Origin: an uncultured Dialister sp.
GTDB taxonomy: Bacteria > Bacillota > Negativicutes > Veillonellales > Dialisteraceae
Length of the DNA stretch: 6,250 nucleotides
Assembly (NCBI GenBank): GCA_900545785.1
Contig: URAA01000092.1
Span: 1 to 6,250, forward strand
Direction: 5' to 3'
Both the position numbers and the translations under genes were made by a program. The notes below the pieces were generated by a model that saw nothing but the letters and a program-made list of their open reading frames with translations, did no database searches and was not told the DNA's origin. Positions 1-5,366 of this stretch are shown one piece after another; within the stretch, counting starts at the first letter, position 1; each line of letters starts with the position of its first letter.

Positions 1-469
1 CATGACGGACGGAATCATTTACGATCTGTCCGATGACGGCGTGAACAGAATGATACATTTTAAAAAACAGATGATTCCTTATGCACAGTCACCGGAAGAT
101 ATACAGAAAGAAAAAAAGAACTATGATGAAATGACAATCAGAGAGCTTTTGATTGAAAGCAAGGCATATGCAGCCGCACATGCGGATACGACTCCTATAT
201 TTATGGAAGTACACCGCCGGTTTTCCCTGCCCATGGCAAGTTTTGTATTCGGTTTAGTGGGGGCACCTCTCGGAATCCAGCGAGAAAGATCATCGTCGTC
301 CATCGGGTTTGGAATTTCTGTTGTTATCATTTTCATATATTATGCAATCATGACGTTTTTGGAAGCTCTGGGGAAGGGGCATGTGCTGCCGCCGGTGGTT
401 GCGGTATGGCTTCCCAATCTTATTGCTCTTGTTTGCGGCGCCTGGCTTATCAGACGGACAAATAAATAA
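1..469 (+). CDS. LptF/LptG family permease, C-terminal part (5' end outside window)
   Basis: This is the C-terminal 155 or so residues of a YjgP/YjgQ (LptF/LptG) permease, the inner-membrane part of the LptB2FG transporter that extracts lipopolysaccharide and passes it to the periplasmic bridge. Counting from the Met at base 2, the family signature EVHRRFSLP lies at residues 69-77. It is followed by three hydrophobic segments (about 74-92, 101-121 and 131-151), the usual membrane bundle at the end of this family, with GAPLGI at the end of the first. Family members are about 350-400 residues, so the first half, with the first membrane segments and most of the periplasmic jellyroll domain, lies before the window. 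The ATG at 2-4 is probably an internal Met. The gene ends with TAA at 467-469, 26 bases before the next gene, on the same strand. LptF and LptG cannot be told apart from this fragment. Its presence implies an outer membrane. Confidence 0.88.
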   Translation, partial: MTDGIIYDLSDDGVNRMIHFKKQMIPYAQSPEDIQKEKKNYDEMTIRELLIESKAYAAAHADTTPIFMEVHRRFSLPMASFVFGLVGAPLGIQRERSSSSIGFGISVVIIFIYYAIMTFLEALGKGHVLPPVVAVWLPNLIALVCGAWLIRRTNK

Positions 470-495
470 GCGGGTATGGTATAGAGGAGGTATTT

Positions 496-1686
496 ATGTT
501 TATCGGTATTGCCATGTTTCTCGTCCTTATGCTTATGGGCGGGATCATTGCTTTTCTCGGTGATAAAATCGGATCCAAGGTAGGGAAAAAGAGAATGACT
601 CTCTTCGGACTCCGTCCCAAATACACTTCTGTTATCGTTACTATTATTTCCGGTATTTTGATATCTTTTTTAACAATAGCAGCACTTGCTGTAGTGAATG
701 AAAATGTCCGTGTAGCCTTATTCGGCCTGAGTCAATTGCAGGCAAGAATGGCAAGTCTGGATCAGGAAATCAAAGTAAAGAATGCGGAACTGGACAAAGG
801 GAAACGGCAGCTGGAAGAGAGGAATAAAGAATACAGAGAGGTGACGATTCTTTCTGAAAATACCGCAAAAGAACTGGAACAGGTGGAAAGCCAGCGGGCA
901 TATATGGAAAGTGAATTATCGACTGTACAAAAGGCTTATGATGAAGCACGAAAAGGAATAGAGCAGTCGGCGGAAGAAATAAAGGAACTGGAAAAAACAA
1001 AAGACGAACTTTCAGGAAATATTTCGCGGCTGAATAAAGAAAAAGAAACTCTTATGGAAAATATAGCAGCCATCAGAGAAGGGACGGTTGTATTCAGGGC
1101 AGGCCAAGTACTGACGGATGCCGTCGTTGATGAAAACATGACAAAAGAACAGTCGGAGCAGGTTCTCGGAAGCATTCTCAATGATATCAACAATCTTTTG
1201 AAAGAACGGATGAAAGTGACCGATAAAGACGTATATCTGGTGAGAATTCCCCAACAGGCTTTTGATTCTGCCGTAGATAAAGTTAAAGAAGCGAAGACAA
1301 AAAAACTGGTCCGTGTCGTGGCGGCAGGCAACCTTATTTTGGGTGAGCCGGCCATTGTTGAATTTGATGTATTTGATGATAATTTAATTTTCAAAAAAGA
1401 TGAAACCATCATGTCGGTAAAGATGCTGAATTACCAAGGCTTAAAACGTGCAGATGCCCAAGTGATCCGCCTTTTGAATGACTTGAATCATTATGCAAAA
1501 GAGAAGGGAGTGCTCCCTGATCCGATTACTGGCAAGATAGGACAGCTGGAAGGGCAGGAATTACTGAACGTTATAGAAAAAGTAAAAGACTATGACAGTA
1601 ACTGTACCCTTGTGATTAAAGCAAAAAATGATATTTATACGGAAGGCCCGTTATTGATTGATGTGGAAGTTATAAAGGATGAATAA
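496..1686 (+). CDS. DUF3084 membrane-anchored coiled-coil protein
   Basis: I recognise this 396-residue protein as a DUF3084 family member; no biochemical function is established to my knowledge. Two hydrophobic segments (about residues 2-20 and 44-68) flank a strongly basic loop (K24, K28, K31, K32, R33, R40, K42). By the positive-inside rule that loop is cytoplasmic, which puts everything after residue 68 in the periplasm. Residues about 78-195 are a long charged heptad-like region rich in E, K, Q and L, typical of a coiled coil. Residues about 196-396 form a mixed alpha/beta C-terminal domain. The ATG is supported by AGAGGAGG at 483-490, five bases upstream. The gene lies 26 bases after the LptF/LptG permease and abuts the RuvC-like gene, so the three are probably one operon. 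A role in the envelope or in lipopolysaccharide transport is inferred from topology and neighbourhood only. Confidence 0.85.
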   Translation: MFIGIAMFLVLMLMGGIIAFLGDKIGSKVGKKRMTLFGLRPKYTSVIVTIISGILISFLTIAALAVVNENVRVALFGLSQLQARMASLDQEIKVKNAELDKGKRQLEERNKEYREVTILSENTAKELEQVESQRAYMESELSTVQKAYDEARKGIEQSAEEIKELEKTKDELSGNISRLNKEKETLMENIAAIREGTVVFRAGQVLTDAVVDENMTKEQSEQVLGSILNDINNLLKERMKVTDKDVYLVRIPQQAFDSAVDKVKEAKTKKLVRVVAAGNLILGEPAIVEFDVFDDNLIFKKDETIMSVKMLNYQGLKRADAQVIRLLNDLNHYAKEKGVLPDPITGKIGQLEGQELLNVIEKVKDYDSNCTLVIKAKNDIYTEGPLLIDVEVIKDE

Positions 1687-2121
1687 ATGATACTCGCCGC
1701 CGATCCCGGATCTGTAAAAACCGGACTGGCTCTTTTAACGGAAGACGGGAGTCCGGTATGGAAAAAGATTATACAAACAGACCATTTTGAAAATGAAATC
1801 AAAGAAGCTTTGTCCTGCTATGATATTAAAGTATTTGTCATGGGAAACGGAACCCATCACAAAGAAATGAAAGCCCGGGCAGAAAAGATCATTTCATCCA
1901 TGGGTGAGGATGTAGAAATTTCTGTAGTGAATGAAAAATATACAACGGAAATGGGAGAAAAATGGTATTGGAAAGATCATCCGCCGAAAGGAATCAAACG
2001 CCTGATCCCGGAAGGATTTCGTACGGTGCCCGTTCCCGTAGATGATTATGTGGCATGGATCATAGGCTGTATTTATTTGGGGATAGTGAAGGAAGAAGAT
2101 ATCGATCATAAAAAGCTTTGA
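1687..2121 (+). CDS. RuvC/YqgF-like RNase H-fold protein (putative pre-16S rRNA nuclease)
   Basis: A 144-residue protein with the RNase H-like fold of the RuvC/YqgF superfamily. The first strand carries the catalytic-type motif AADPGSVKTGLALL with D6. A second acidic position is E83 in NEKYTTEMGE, matching the DERLTT-type motif of YqgF. A third is D119 or D120 in VDDYVAWII. All three acidic positions expected of a two-metal nuclease are therefore present. The length fits YqgF (about 140 residues), but the sequence diverges from the canonical copy, so the substrate is uncertain: 16S rRNA precursor end processing, a Holliday junction, or another structured nucleic acid. The ATG directly follows the TAA of the DUF3084 gene, with a modest AAAGGAT at 1674-1680 upstream, suggesting translational coupling. 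It is the last gene before the tRNA promoter, and no intrinsic terminator is visible between them. Confidence 0.78.
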   Translation: MILAADPGSVKTGLALLTEDGSPVWKKIIQTDHFENEIKEALSCYDIKVFVMGNGTHHKEMKARAEKIISSMGEDVEISVVNEKYTTEMGEKWYWKDHPPKGIKRLIPEGFRTVPVPVDDYVAWIIGCIYLGIVKEEDIDHKKL

Positions 2122-2131
2122 CAAGAAATAA

Positions 2132-2160
2132 TTGACATTGTCCGACAGGTGTGATAAATT
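2132..2160 (+). promoter_or_regulatory. Promoter of the tRNA-Pro/tRNA-Arg operon
   Basis: A perfect -35 box TTGACA (2132-2137) is followed by a 17-base spacer and a weaker -10 TAAATT (2155-2160), which has an extended-10 TG at 2152-2153. The predicted start near 2167 is only a few bases before the mature tRNA-Pro 5' end at 2173, as is common for stable RNA promoters. An alternative -10, GATAAA at 2153-2158, would give a 15-base spacer. Confidence 0.65.
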
Positions 2161-2172
2161 TAAAAAATGCTA

Positions 2173-2248
2173 CGGGGCATGGCGCAGTTGGTAGCGCACC
2201 TGCTTTGGGAGCAGGGGGTCGCCAGTTCGAGTCCGGCTGCCCCGACCA
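2173..2248 (+). tRNA. tRNA-Pro (anticodon TGG)
   Basis: A complete 76-base cloverleaf. The acceptor stem CGGGGCA pairs with TGCCCCG (2238-2244), the D stem is GCGC/GCGC, and the anticodon stem CCTGC/GCAGG encloses loop TTTGGGA with anticodon TGG at 2206-2208, reading CCN proline codons. The variable loop is GGGTC, the T loop is TTCGAGT, the discriminator is A2245 and the CCA end is encoded (2246-2248). The T stem GCCAG/CCGGC contains one A2224-C2234 mismatch; a G at 2224 would restore full pairing. It is the first of two tandem tRNAs. Confidence 0.96.
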
Positions 2249-2251
2249 TAT

Positions 2252-2328
<77 letters not shown>

Positions 2329-2339
2329 ACAAAGACAAA

Positions 2340-2372
2340 CCATTTTTTGAAAATGGCAATGTCCCGTAGGGA
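2340..2372 (+). other. Structured trailer of the tRNA operon (two small hairpins)
   Basis: Between the tRNA-Arg 3' end and the terminator are two inverted repeats. CCATTTT (2340-2346) pairs with AAAATGG (2350-2356) across a 3-base loop, and TCCC (2362-2365) pairs with GGGA (2369-2372) across GTA. Neither has a T-tract, so neither looks like a terminator by itself. They may simply be a processed trailer, or the body of a short stable RNA ending at the terminator that follows. There is no reading frame with a convincing ribosome binding site here. Confidence 0.4.
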
Positions 2373-2380
2373 TTAACGAA

Positions 2381-2410
2381 AAGAGTTCTGAAGTTTTCAG
2401 GACTTTTTTT
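2381..2410 (+). terminator. Intrinsic terminator of the tRNA operon
   Basis: A strong stem-loop. Bases 2384-2392 (AGTTCTGAA) pair with 2396-2404 (TTCAGGACT) around a 3-base loop, with one U-G pair, and A/U pairs extend the base of the stem. The right arm runs into seven T residues (2404-2410). It closes the tRNA transcription unit and insulates it from rpoD. Confidence 0.85.
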
Positions 2411-2548
2411 CGTGTCTTTACTTGTTTTGTCCGGGTTAGTTTTTTTGTATTTTTATAGACAGATACAATGAAAGTGATGCAATAAAAACTTGATCTGCCG
2501 GATGTCATTTATTGATTATTTCTATCGAAAAAAGGAATGATTTTTCAC
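2411..2548. other. Non-coding spacer between the tRNA operon and the rpoD promoter
   Basis: An AT-rich stretch of about 140 bases. I see no credible coding frame, no RNA gene fold and no repeat in it. TACAAT at 2464-2469 resembles a -10 box, but the TTGTAT upstream (2445-2450) leaves only a 13-base gap, so I do not call a promoter. The whole gene-free interval 2329-2677 holds the tRNA trailer, its terminator, this spacer, the rpoD promoter and the rpoD leader. Confidence 0.5.
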
Positions 2549-2577
2549 TTGCAATTTACTATGGGTAGTAGTATTAT
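2549..2577 (+). promoter_or_regulatory. Sigma-A-type promoter for rpoD
   Basis: The -35 TTGCAA (2549-2554) and -10 TATTAT (2572-2577, five of six consensus bases) are separated by exactly 17 bases. The predicted start is near 2584, giving a leader of about 94 bases to the TTG start codon. The promoter suits recognition by the housekeeping sigma factor, so rpoD would be transcribed by its own product. The leader is A-rich near its 3' end and shows only a weak 4-bp hairpin (2586-2597). Confidence 0.7.
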
Positions 2578-2662
2578 ATTGTTCTGACTGAAGAGTCTGA
2601 CAATTTTTGAGAAGCTTTAAAATAATAAAAAAAGAGAAGAACGCTTACACATAAATGTTTTT

Positions 2663-2670
2663 AGGAGGTG
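2663..2670 (+). promoter_or_regulatory. Ribosome binding site fixing the TTG start of rpoD
   Basis: AGGAGGTG (2663-2670) is an almost ideal Shine-Dalgarno sequence seven bases before the TTG at 2678-2680. The next in-frame candidate, GTG at 2690, would be 19 bases away, and the first in-frame ATG codons lie far downstream in the conserved core. The TTG is therefore the supported start. Confidence 0.85.
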
Positions 2671-2677
2671 TCCTTAT

Positions 2678-3844
2678 TTGACTGCTAAAGTGGCACAAGT
2701 TTCGAAATGGCTTAAAGAGCTGCAGGAAAAAGTCGATGCGGACGGAAAGATTTCATATAATGAAATTCTTCGTTTTGTCAAAGAAAATTCACTGAATGCA
2801 AAACAATTGGATACTATTTTTAAGGAAATTCACGGGCAGGGAATTGAAATTGTTTACGGAGCCGAGGAAGAAGAGGAAGACTCTTTTGACGAAGATGAAC
2901 CCGAACAGTTGGAAGATGATTCCGATGACAGTGAGGATGTAGAAGAAGAGGAATGGGTGAAAGATGATACCGATGTATCCGCCGATCCGGCAGGTATCAC
3001 CGATCCCGTCCGTTTATATCTGAGGGAATGCGGAACCACGCCGCTTCTGACTTCAGAACAGGAAATGAGTCTGGCCCAGACCATTGAAATAGGTAAAACG
3101 GCATGGGCGACAAAAGAGGAAAAAGAAGCGGCAGAAAAAGCAAAAAAAGCTATGGCAAGCGCCAATTTGCGCCTCGTTGTATCTATAGCAAAAAAATATC
3201 CCGGCCGCGGAATGCCTTTTCTTGATTTGATTCAGGAAGGGAATTTGGGTCTTCTTAAAGCAGTGGATAAATTTGATTACACCAAGGGATATAAATTCAG
3301 CACTTATGCTACATGGTGGATTCGGCAGGCCATTACCCGGTCTATTGCGGATCAGGCAAGAACCATCCGTGTACCGGTCCATATGGTGGAAACCATTAAT
3401 AAAATGAACAGGGTGGGACGCCGTTTCCTTCAGGAACACGGAAGAGAAGCAACCAATGAAGAGCTTGCAAAAGAAATGGACATCAGTGTAGAGAAAATCA
3501 GAGAAGCCAAGAAGGCAGCACAGGATCCCATCTCATTGGAAACACCGATCGGAGAAAAAGAAGATTCCCATTTGGGGGATTTTATTGAAGATCAGAAAAC
3601 GGCATCTCCCGAAGATGAAGCAGCAGCAACGATGCGCCGTGAACAAATTCATAAATTACTGGATACTTTGACGGAAAGAGAAAAAGGTGTCATTGAACTC
3701 CGTTACGGAATCGATGACGGAACGCAAAGAACATTGGAAGAAGTGGGCAAACATTTCGGCGTAACAAGAGAGCGTATCCGGCAGATTGAGGGGAAAGCAC
3801 TGAAAAAACTCAGAAAGCTTGCAACGCCCATAGCAGGTCTTTAG
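2678..3844 (+). CDS. rpoD: RNA polymerase primary sigma factor RpoD (sigma-A)
   Basis: The 388-residue housekeeping sigma factor, which directs RNA polymerase to -10/-35 promoters. Domains in order: an N-terminal region 1.1-like segment (about 1-60), a strongly acidic linker (about 62-98, mostly E and D), and region 1.2 starting at DPVRLYLRECGT (109-120). The region 2 core follows: ANLRLVVSIAKKY (162-174), the polymerase-binding DLIQEGNLGLLKAVDKFD (183-200), and the promoter-melting/-10 recognition part YKFSTYATWWIRQAITRSI (205-223) with its aromatic residues intact. Region 3 covers about 235-310. Region 4.2 carries the -35 recognition helix-turn-helix TLEEVGKHFGVTRERIRQIE (352-371). Length and all key motifs are normal for a Firmicutes sigma-A. 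Translation starts at TTG, a rare codon that may limit expression. It has its own promoter, and rplS follows with no visible terminator between them. The usual primase gene dnaG is not directly upstream; the tRNA operon is there instead. Confidence 0.97.
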   Translation: MTAKVAQVSKWLKELQEKVDADGKISYNEILRFVKENSLNAKQLDTIFKEIHGQGIEIVYGAEEEEEDSFDEDEPEQLEDDSDDSEDVEEEEWVKDDTDVSADPAGITDPVRLYLRECGTTPLLTSEQEMSLAQTIEIGKTAWATKEEKEAAEKAKKAMASANLRLVVSIAKKYPGRGMPFLDLIQEGNLGLLKAVDKFDYTKGYKFSTYATWWIRQAITRSIADQARTIRVPVHMVETINKMNRVGRRFLQEHGREATNEELAKEMDISVEKIREAKKAAQDPISLETPIGEKEDSHLGDFIEDQKTASPEDEAAATMRREQIHKLLDTLTEREKGVIELRYGIDDGTQRTLEEVGKHFGVTRERIRQIEGKALKKLRKLATPIAGL

Positions 3845-3885
3845 TTTATGACGGCATAAATGCAGTATTTATTACAGAGATTTTA

Positions 3886-3914
3886 TTGCAAATAAAAAAT
3901 GCCTATGGTATAAT
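3886..3914 (+). promoter_or_regulatory. Strong extended -10 promoter for rplS
   Basis: The -35 TTGCAA (3886-3891), a 17-base spacer, a TG at 3906-3907 and a perfect TATAAT (3909-3914) form an extended -10 promoter. Transcription should start near 3921, giving a leader of about 67 bases. A perfect AT-only inverted repeat, TTTTATT (3881-3887) and AATAAAA (3891-3897) with a GCA loop, overlaps the -35 box. It is the strongest promoter match in the window, as expected for a ribosomal protein gene. Confidence 0.85.
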
Positions 3915-3920
3915 AACGCC

Positions 3921-3987
3921 GTTAGTCTGGACAGTCCTCTGCCAAATGCGATCGGCATGAATGTTCTGTGAGAAGGAGGAAAAGATC
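3921..3987 (+). promoter_or_regulatory. rplS leader with possible anti-Shine-Dalgarno pairing
   Basis: Within the predicted 67-base leader, TCCTCT (3935-3940) can pair with the ribosome binding site GGAGGA (3975-3980): five Watson-Crick pairs and one U-G. Between the arms lies a small hairpin, ATGC (3946-3949) with GCAT (3955-3958). This could mask the start site and permit L19 autoregulation. A leader RNA family upstream of rplS is known in Firmicutes, but I cannot confirm that this sequence belongs to it. Confidence 0.35.
3971..3979 (+). promoter_or_regulatory. Ribosome binding site fixing the GTG start of rplS
   Basis: AGAAGGAGG (3971-3979) lies eight bases before GTG at 3988-3990. An in-frame ATG at 3961 is upstream of this site, has no ribosome binding site of its own and would add nine residues (beginning MFCEKEEK) not found in L19 proteins. 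The GTG is therefore the better start. Confidence 0.88.
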
Positions 3988-4329
3988 GTGAATATCATTG
4001 AAACATTAGAGAATGAACAGCTTCGTAACGACATTCCTGCATTTCGTCCGGGCGATACCGTTCGCGTACATGCAAAGGTTGTCGAAGGCAAAAACGAAAG
4101 AATTCAGGTATTTGAAGGCGTAGTTATTGCCAGAAAAAATCATGGTGTCAGAGAAACTTTTACGGTTCGTCGTATTTCTTACGGCGTAGGCGTAGAAAGA
4201 ACATTCTTGGTTCATTCCCCGCGTCTTGCCAAGATCGAAGTTAAGCGCCACGGTATCGTTCGTCGTGCAAAACTTTTCTATCTCCGCGGACTTTCAGGTA
4301 AAGCGGCAAGAATTAAAGAAAAGAAATAA
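3988..4329 (+). CDS. rplS: 50S ribosomal protein L19
   Basis: L19 is a large-subunit protein at the interface with the 30S subunit, contributing to intersubunit bridges. From the GTG at 3988 the product is 113 residues, matching the usual 113-117. Characteristic stretches are FRPGDTVRVHAKVVEG (19-34), RIQVFEGVVIARKNHGVRET (38-57), FTVRRISYGVGVERTFLVHSP (58-78) and the basic C-terminal RRAKLFYLRGLSGKAARIKEKK (92-113). The gene has its own strong promoter and is followed seven bases later by an intrinsic terminator, so it forms a single-gene unit with possible read-through from rpoD. In many bacteria rplS lies with rpsP, rimM and trmD; none of these is adjacent here. The identification is secure. 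Confidence 0.97.
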   Translation: MNIIETLENEQLRNDIPAFRPGDTVRVHAKVVEGKNERIQVFEGVVIARKNHGVRETFTVRRISYGVGVERTFLVHSPRLAKIEVKRHGIVRRAKLFYLRGLSGKAARIKEKK

Positions 4330-4336
4330 GATAAAA

Positions 4337-4365
4337 AAAGAAGACCGGCGGGTCTTCTTTTTTTT
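4337..4365 (+). terminator. Intrinsic terminator after rplS
   Basis: AGAAGACC (4339-4346) pairs perfectly with GGTCTTCT (4351-4358) around the loop GGCG. The flanking A-run and T-run extend the stem, and eight T residues run from 4358 to 4365. This is a textbook rho-independent terminator that separates rplS from the next operon. Confidence 0.92.
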
Positions 4366-4403
4366 ATGCCCGAAATATTGTATACTTACTCATGATGTCA
4401 GAT

Positions 4404-4432
4404 TTGATTTCTCTGTCAGAATCACTGATAAA
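4404..4432 (+). promoter_or_regulatory. Possible promoter for the secreted protein-trmL-ylbF-murB cluster
   Basis: TTGATT (4404-4409) and GATAAA (4427-4432) are 17 bases apart, each matching four of six consensus bases. A perfect TATAAT at 4435-4440 lies 25 bases from that -35, and its predicted start (about 4447) would fall within the ribosome binding site, so it is less likely to serve this gene. A promoter in this 90-base gap is expected because the rplS terminator precedes it, but the exact boxes are uncertain. Confidence 0.4.
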
Positions 4433-4455
4433 AATATAATTTCAGGTGAGGCCTT

Positions 4456-4872
4456 ATGAATTATCGGAGTCTTTTATTAACGGGAGTTTTATTTTTTGGA
4501 ATGACCCTGACCGCAGCGGCGGAAAAAGAAATAAAGAATAAAATTGAAAAAGTTTTTGTTGTCGATTACATGACTGTTGAAGTTGTTATGGATGAACCTT
4601 TAACGGCGGAAGAAACAGATCCTCTTCGAATCTCCTCCCCGGATTTCAAGCCGGATTTCACATTTAACGAAGATGTCCGCATGATAGGGATGCCTATTCC
4701 GCAAGAGTCCGACGGATTTCATGAAAATACGTATCGAATTCCCGTAAGCGGGCTGGATGAAGGTATCATCTATCAAATCTCTTATAAAGGACAAAAAGGG
4801 AAAACATTTAAAGCTTATTCCCCCCAAGAAATGAAAGATAAATACAGAGATCGTTACGGGAGTTATTTCTGA
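4456..4872 (+). CDS. Small secreted protein with possible Ig-like fold, function unknown
   Basis: I do not recognise a named family for this 138-residue protein. It opens with a clear Sec signal peptide: NYR, a hydrophobic core LLLTGVLFFGMTLT, then AAA with a likely signal peptidase I cut after A22, before EKE. No lipobox cysteine is present. The mature part of about 116 residues has alternating hydrophobic strands, including VFVVDYMTVEVVMDEPLT (33-50) and YRIPVSGLDEGIIYQISYKG (93-112). These resemble bacterial Ig-like domains of the Big_5 type, where a strand ending in 'F-x-E-P-L' is followed later by 'L-x-x-G-x-x-Y-x-I'. The C-terminus is charged and aromatic, KDKYRDRYGSYF. The start has AGGTGAGG at 4444-4451. 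The stop overlaps the trmL ATG by one base (TGATG), so the genes are probably co-translated. A periplasmic or surface location is inferred from the signal peptide. Confidence 0.72.
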   Translation: MNYRSLLLTGVLFFGMTLTAAAEKEIKNKIEKVFVVDYMTVEVVMDEPLTAEETDPLRISSPDFKPDFTFNEDVRMIGMPIPQESDGFHENTYRIPVSGLDEGIIYQISYKGQKGKTFKAYSPQEMKDKYRDRYGSYF

Positions 4873-5366
4873 TGCATATTGTACTTGTTGAACCGGAGAT
4901 TCCCGGAAATACGGGAAATATAGCAAGGCTTTGTGCTGCGGAGCATCTGACTCTCCATTTGGTAGAGCCTTTGGGATTTCAAATTGATGATAAGCATTTG
5001 AAAAGAGCCGGCCTTGATTATTGGGATTTATTGGACGTTCATGTGCATCCCGATTATGGATCGGTGGTTCAAATGCTTGCGGGCCATCATTTTTATTTTA
5101 ATACGACAAAAGCGGTGCACAGTTATACGGAAGTTGCTTTTGAAAAAGATGCAGTGCTTGTTTTCGGTAAGGAAACAAAAGGTCTTCCCGAAGAGTTATT
5201 GCTGGAACATAAGGATGACTGTATCCGGATACCGATGATCGAGGAAGCCCGATCACTTAATTTATCAAATGCGGTGGCTATTGTAGCAATGGAGGCGCTC
5301 AGGCAGAACGGATTTCCTCATTTGCTCCAAAAAAGCGGCCGTTTATTTAAAGGAGGAGTCGAATGA
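4872..5366 (+). CDS. trmL: tRNA (cytidine(34)-2'-O)-methyltransferase TrmL
   Basis: A SPOUT-class (SpoU family) S-adenosylmethionine-dependent methyltransferase of 164 residues, close to the usual 150-160. In E. coli, TrmL methylates the 2'-O of the wobble base (position 34) in tRNA-Leu isoacceptors. Seen here: the N-terminal motif EPEIPGNTGNIARLC (7-21), LVEPLGFQIDDKHLKRAGLDYW (30-51), the first knot motif LVFGKETKGLPEELL (96-110), and the C-terminal knot motif IPMIEEARSLNLSNAVAIVAMEALRQ (120-145), which forms the cofactor-binding trefoil knot. All the core elements are intact. Translation starts at an ATG overlapping the TGA of the preceding gene, and the stop overlaps the ylbF-family ATG by four bases, so it is the middle gene of an operon. 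Confidence 0.93.
   Translation: MHIVLVEPEIPGNTGNIARLCAAEHLTLHLVEPLGFQIDDKHLKRAGLDYWDLLDVHVHPDYGSVVQMLAGHHFYFNTTKAVHSYTEVAFEKDAVLVFGKETKGLPEELLLEHKDDCIRIPMIEEARSLNLSNAVAIVAMEALRQNGFPHLLQKSGRLFKGGVE

Noticed and set aside
936..1412. 158-codon open frame on the minus strand inside the DUF3084 gene
   Set aside because: It is antisense to a well-supported gene, its product is Ser/Phe-rich as expected from reverse-reading Glu/Lys codons, and it has no convincing ribosome binding site or family motif.
2118..2123. A second TTGACA just upstream of the tRNA promoter
   Set aside because: It overlaps the stop codon of the RuvC-like gene, and the sequence 17 bases downstream (TCCGAC) is not a -10 box.
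2329..2677. Riboswitch, T-box or small coding gene in the tRNA-rpoD gap
   Set aside because: I found no T-box-like antiterminator core, no recognisable riboswitch consensus and no frame with a good start. The terminator, promoter and leader explain the gap.
2854..3165. 103-codon minus-strand frame opposite the rpoD acidic linker
   Set aside because: Its serine runs are the mirror of the Glu/Asp codons of rpoD. It is a low-complexity shadow, not a gene.
3961..3987. Upstream ATG as the rplS start
   Set aside because: It would precede the strong ribosome binding site at 3971-3979 and add nine residues absent from L19 proteins; GTG at 3988 fits spacing and length.
4226..4459. 77-codon + strand frame spanning the end of rplS and the terminator
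   Set aside because: It runs through rplS in another frame and through an intrinsic terminator, with no ribosome binding site.
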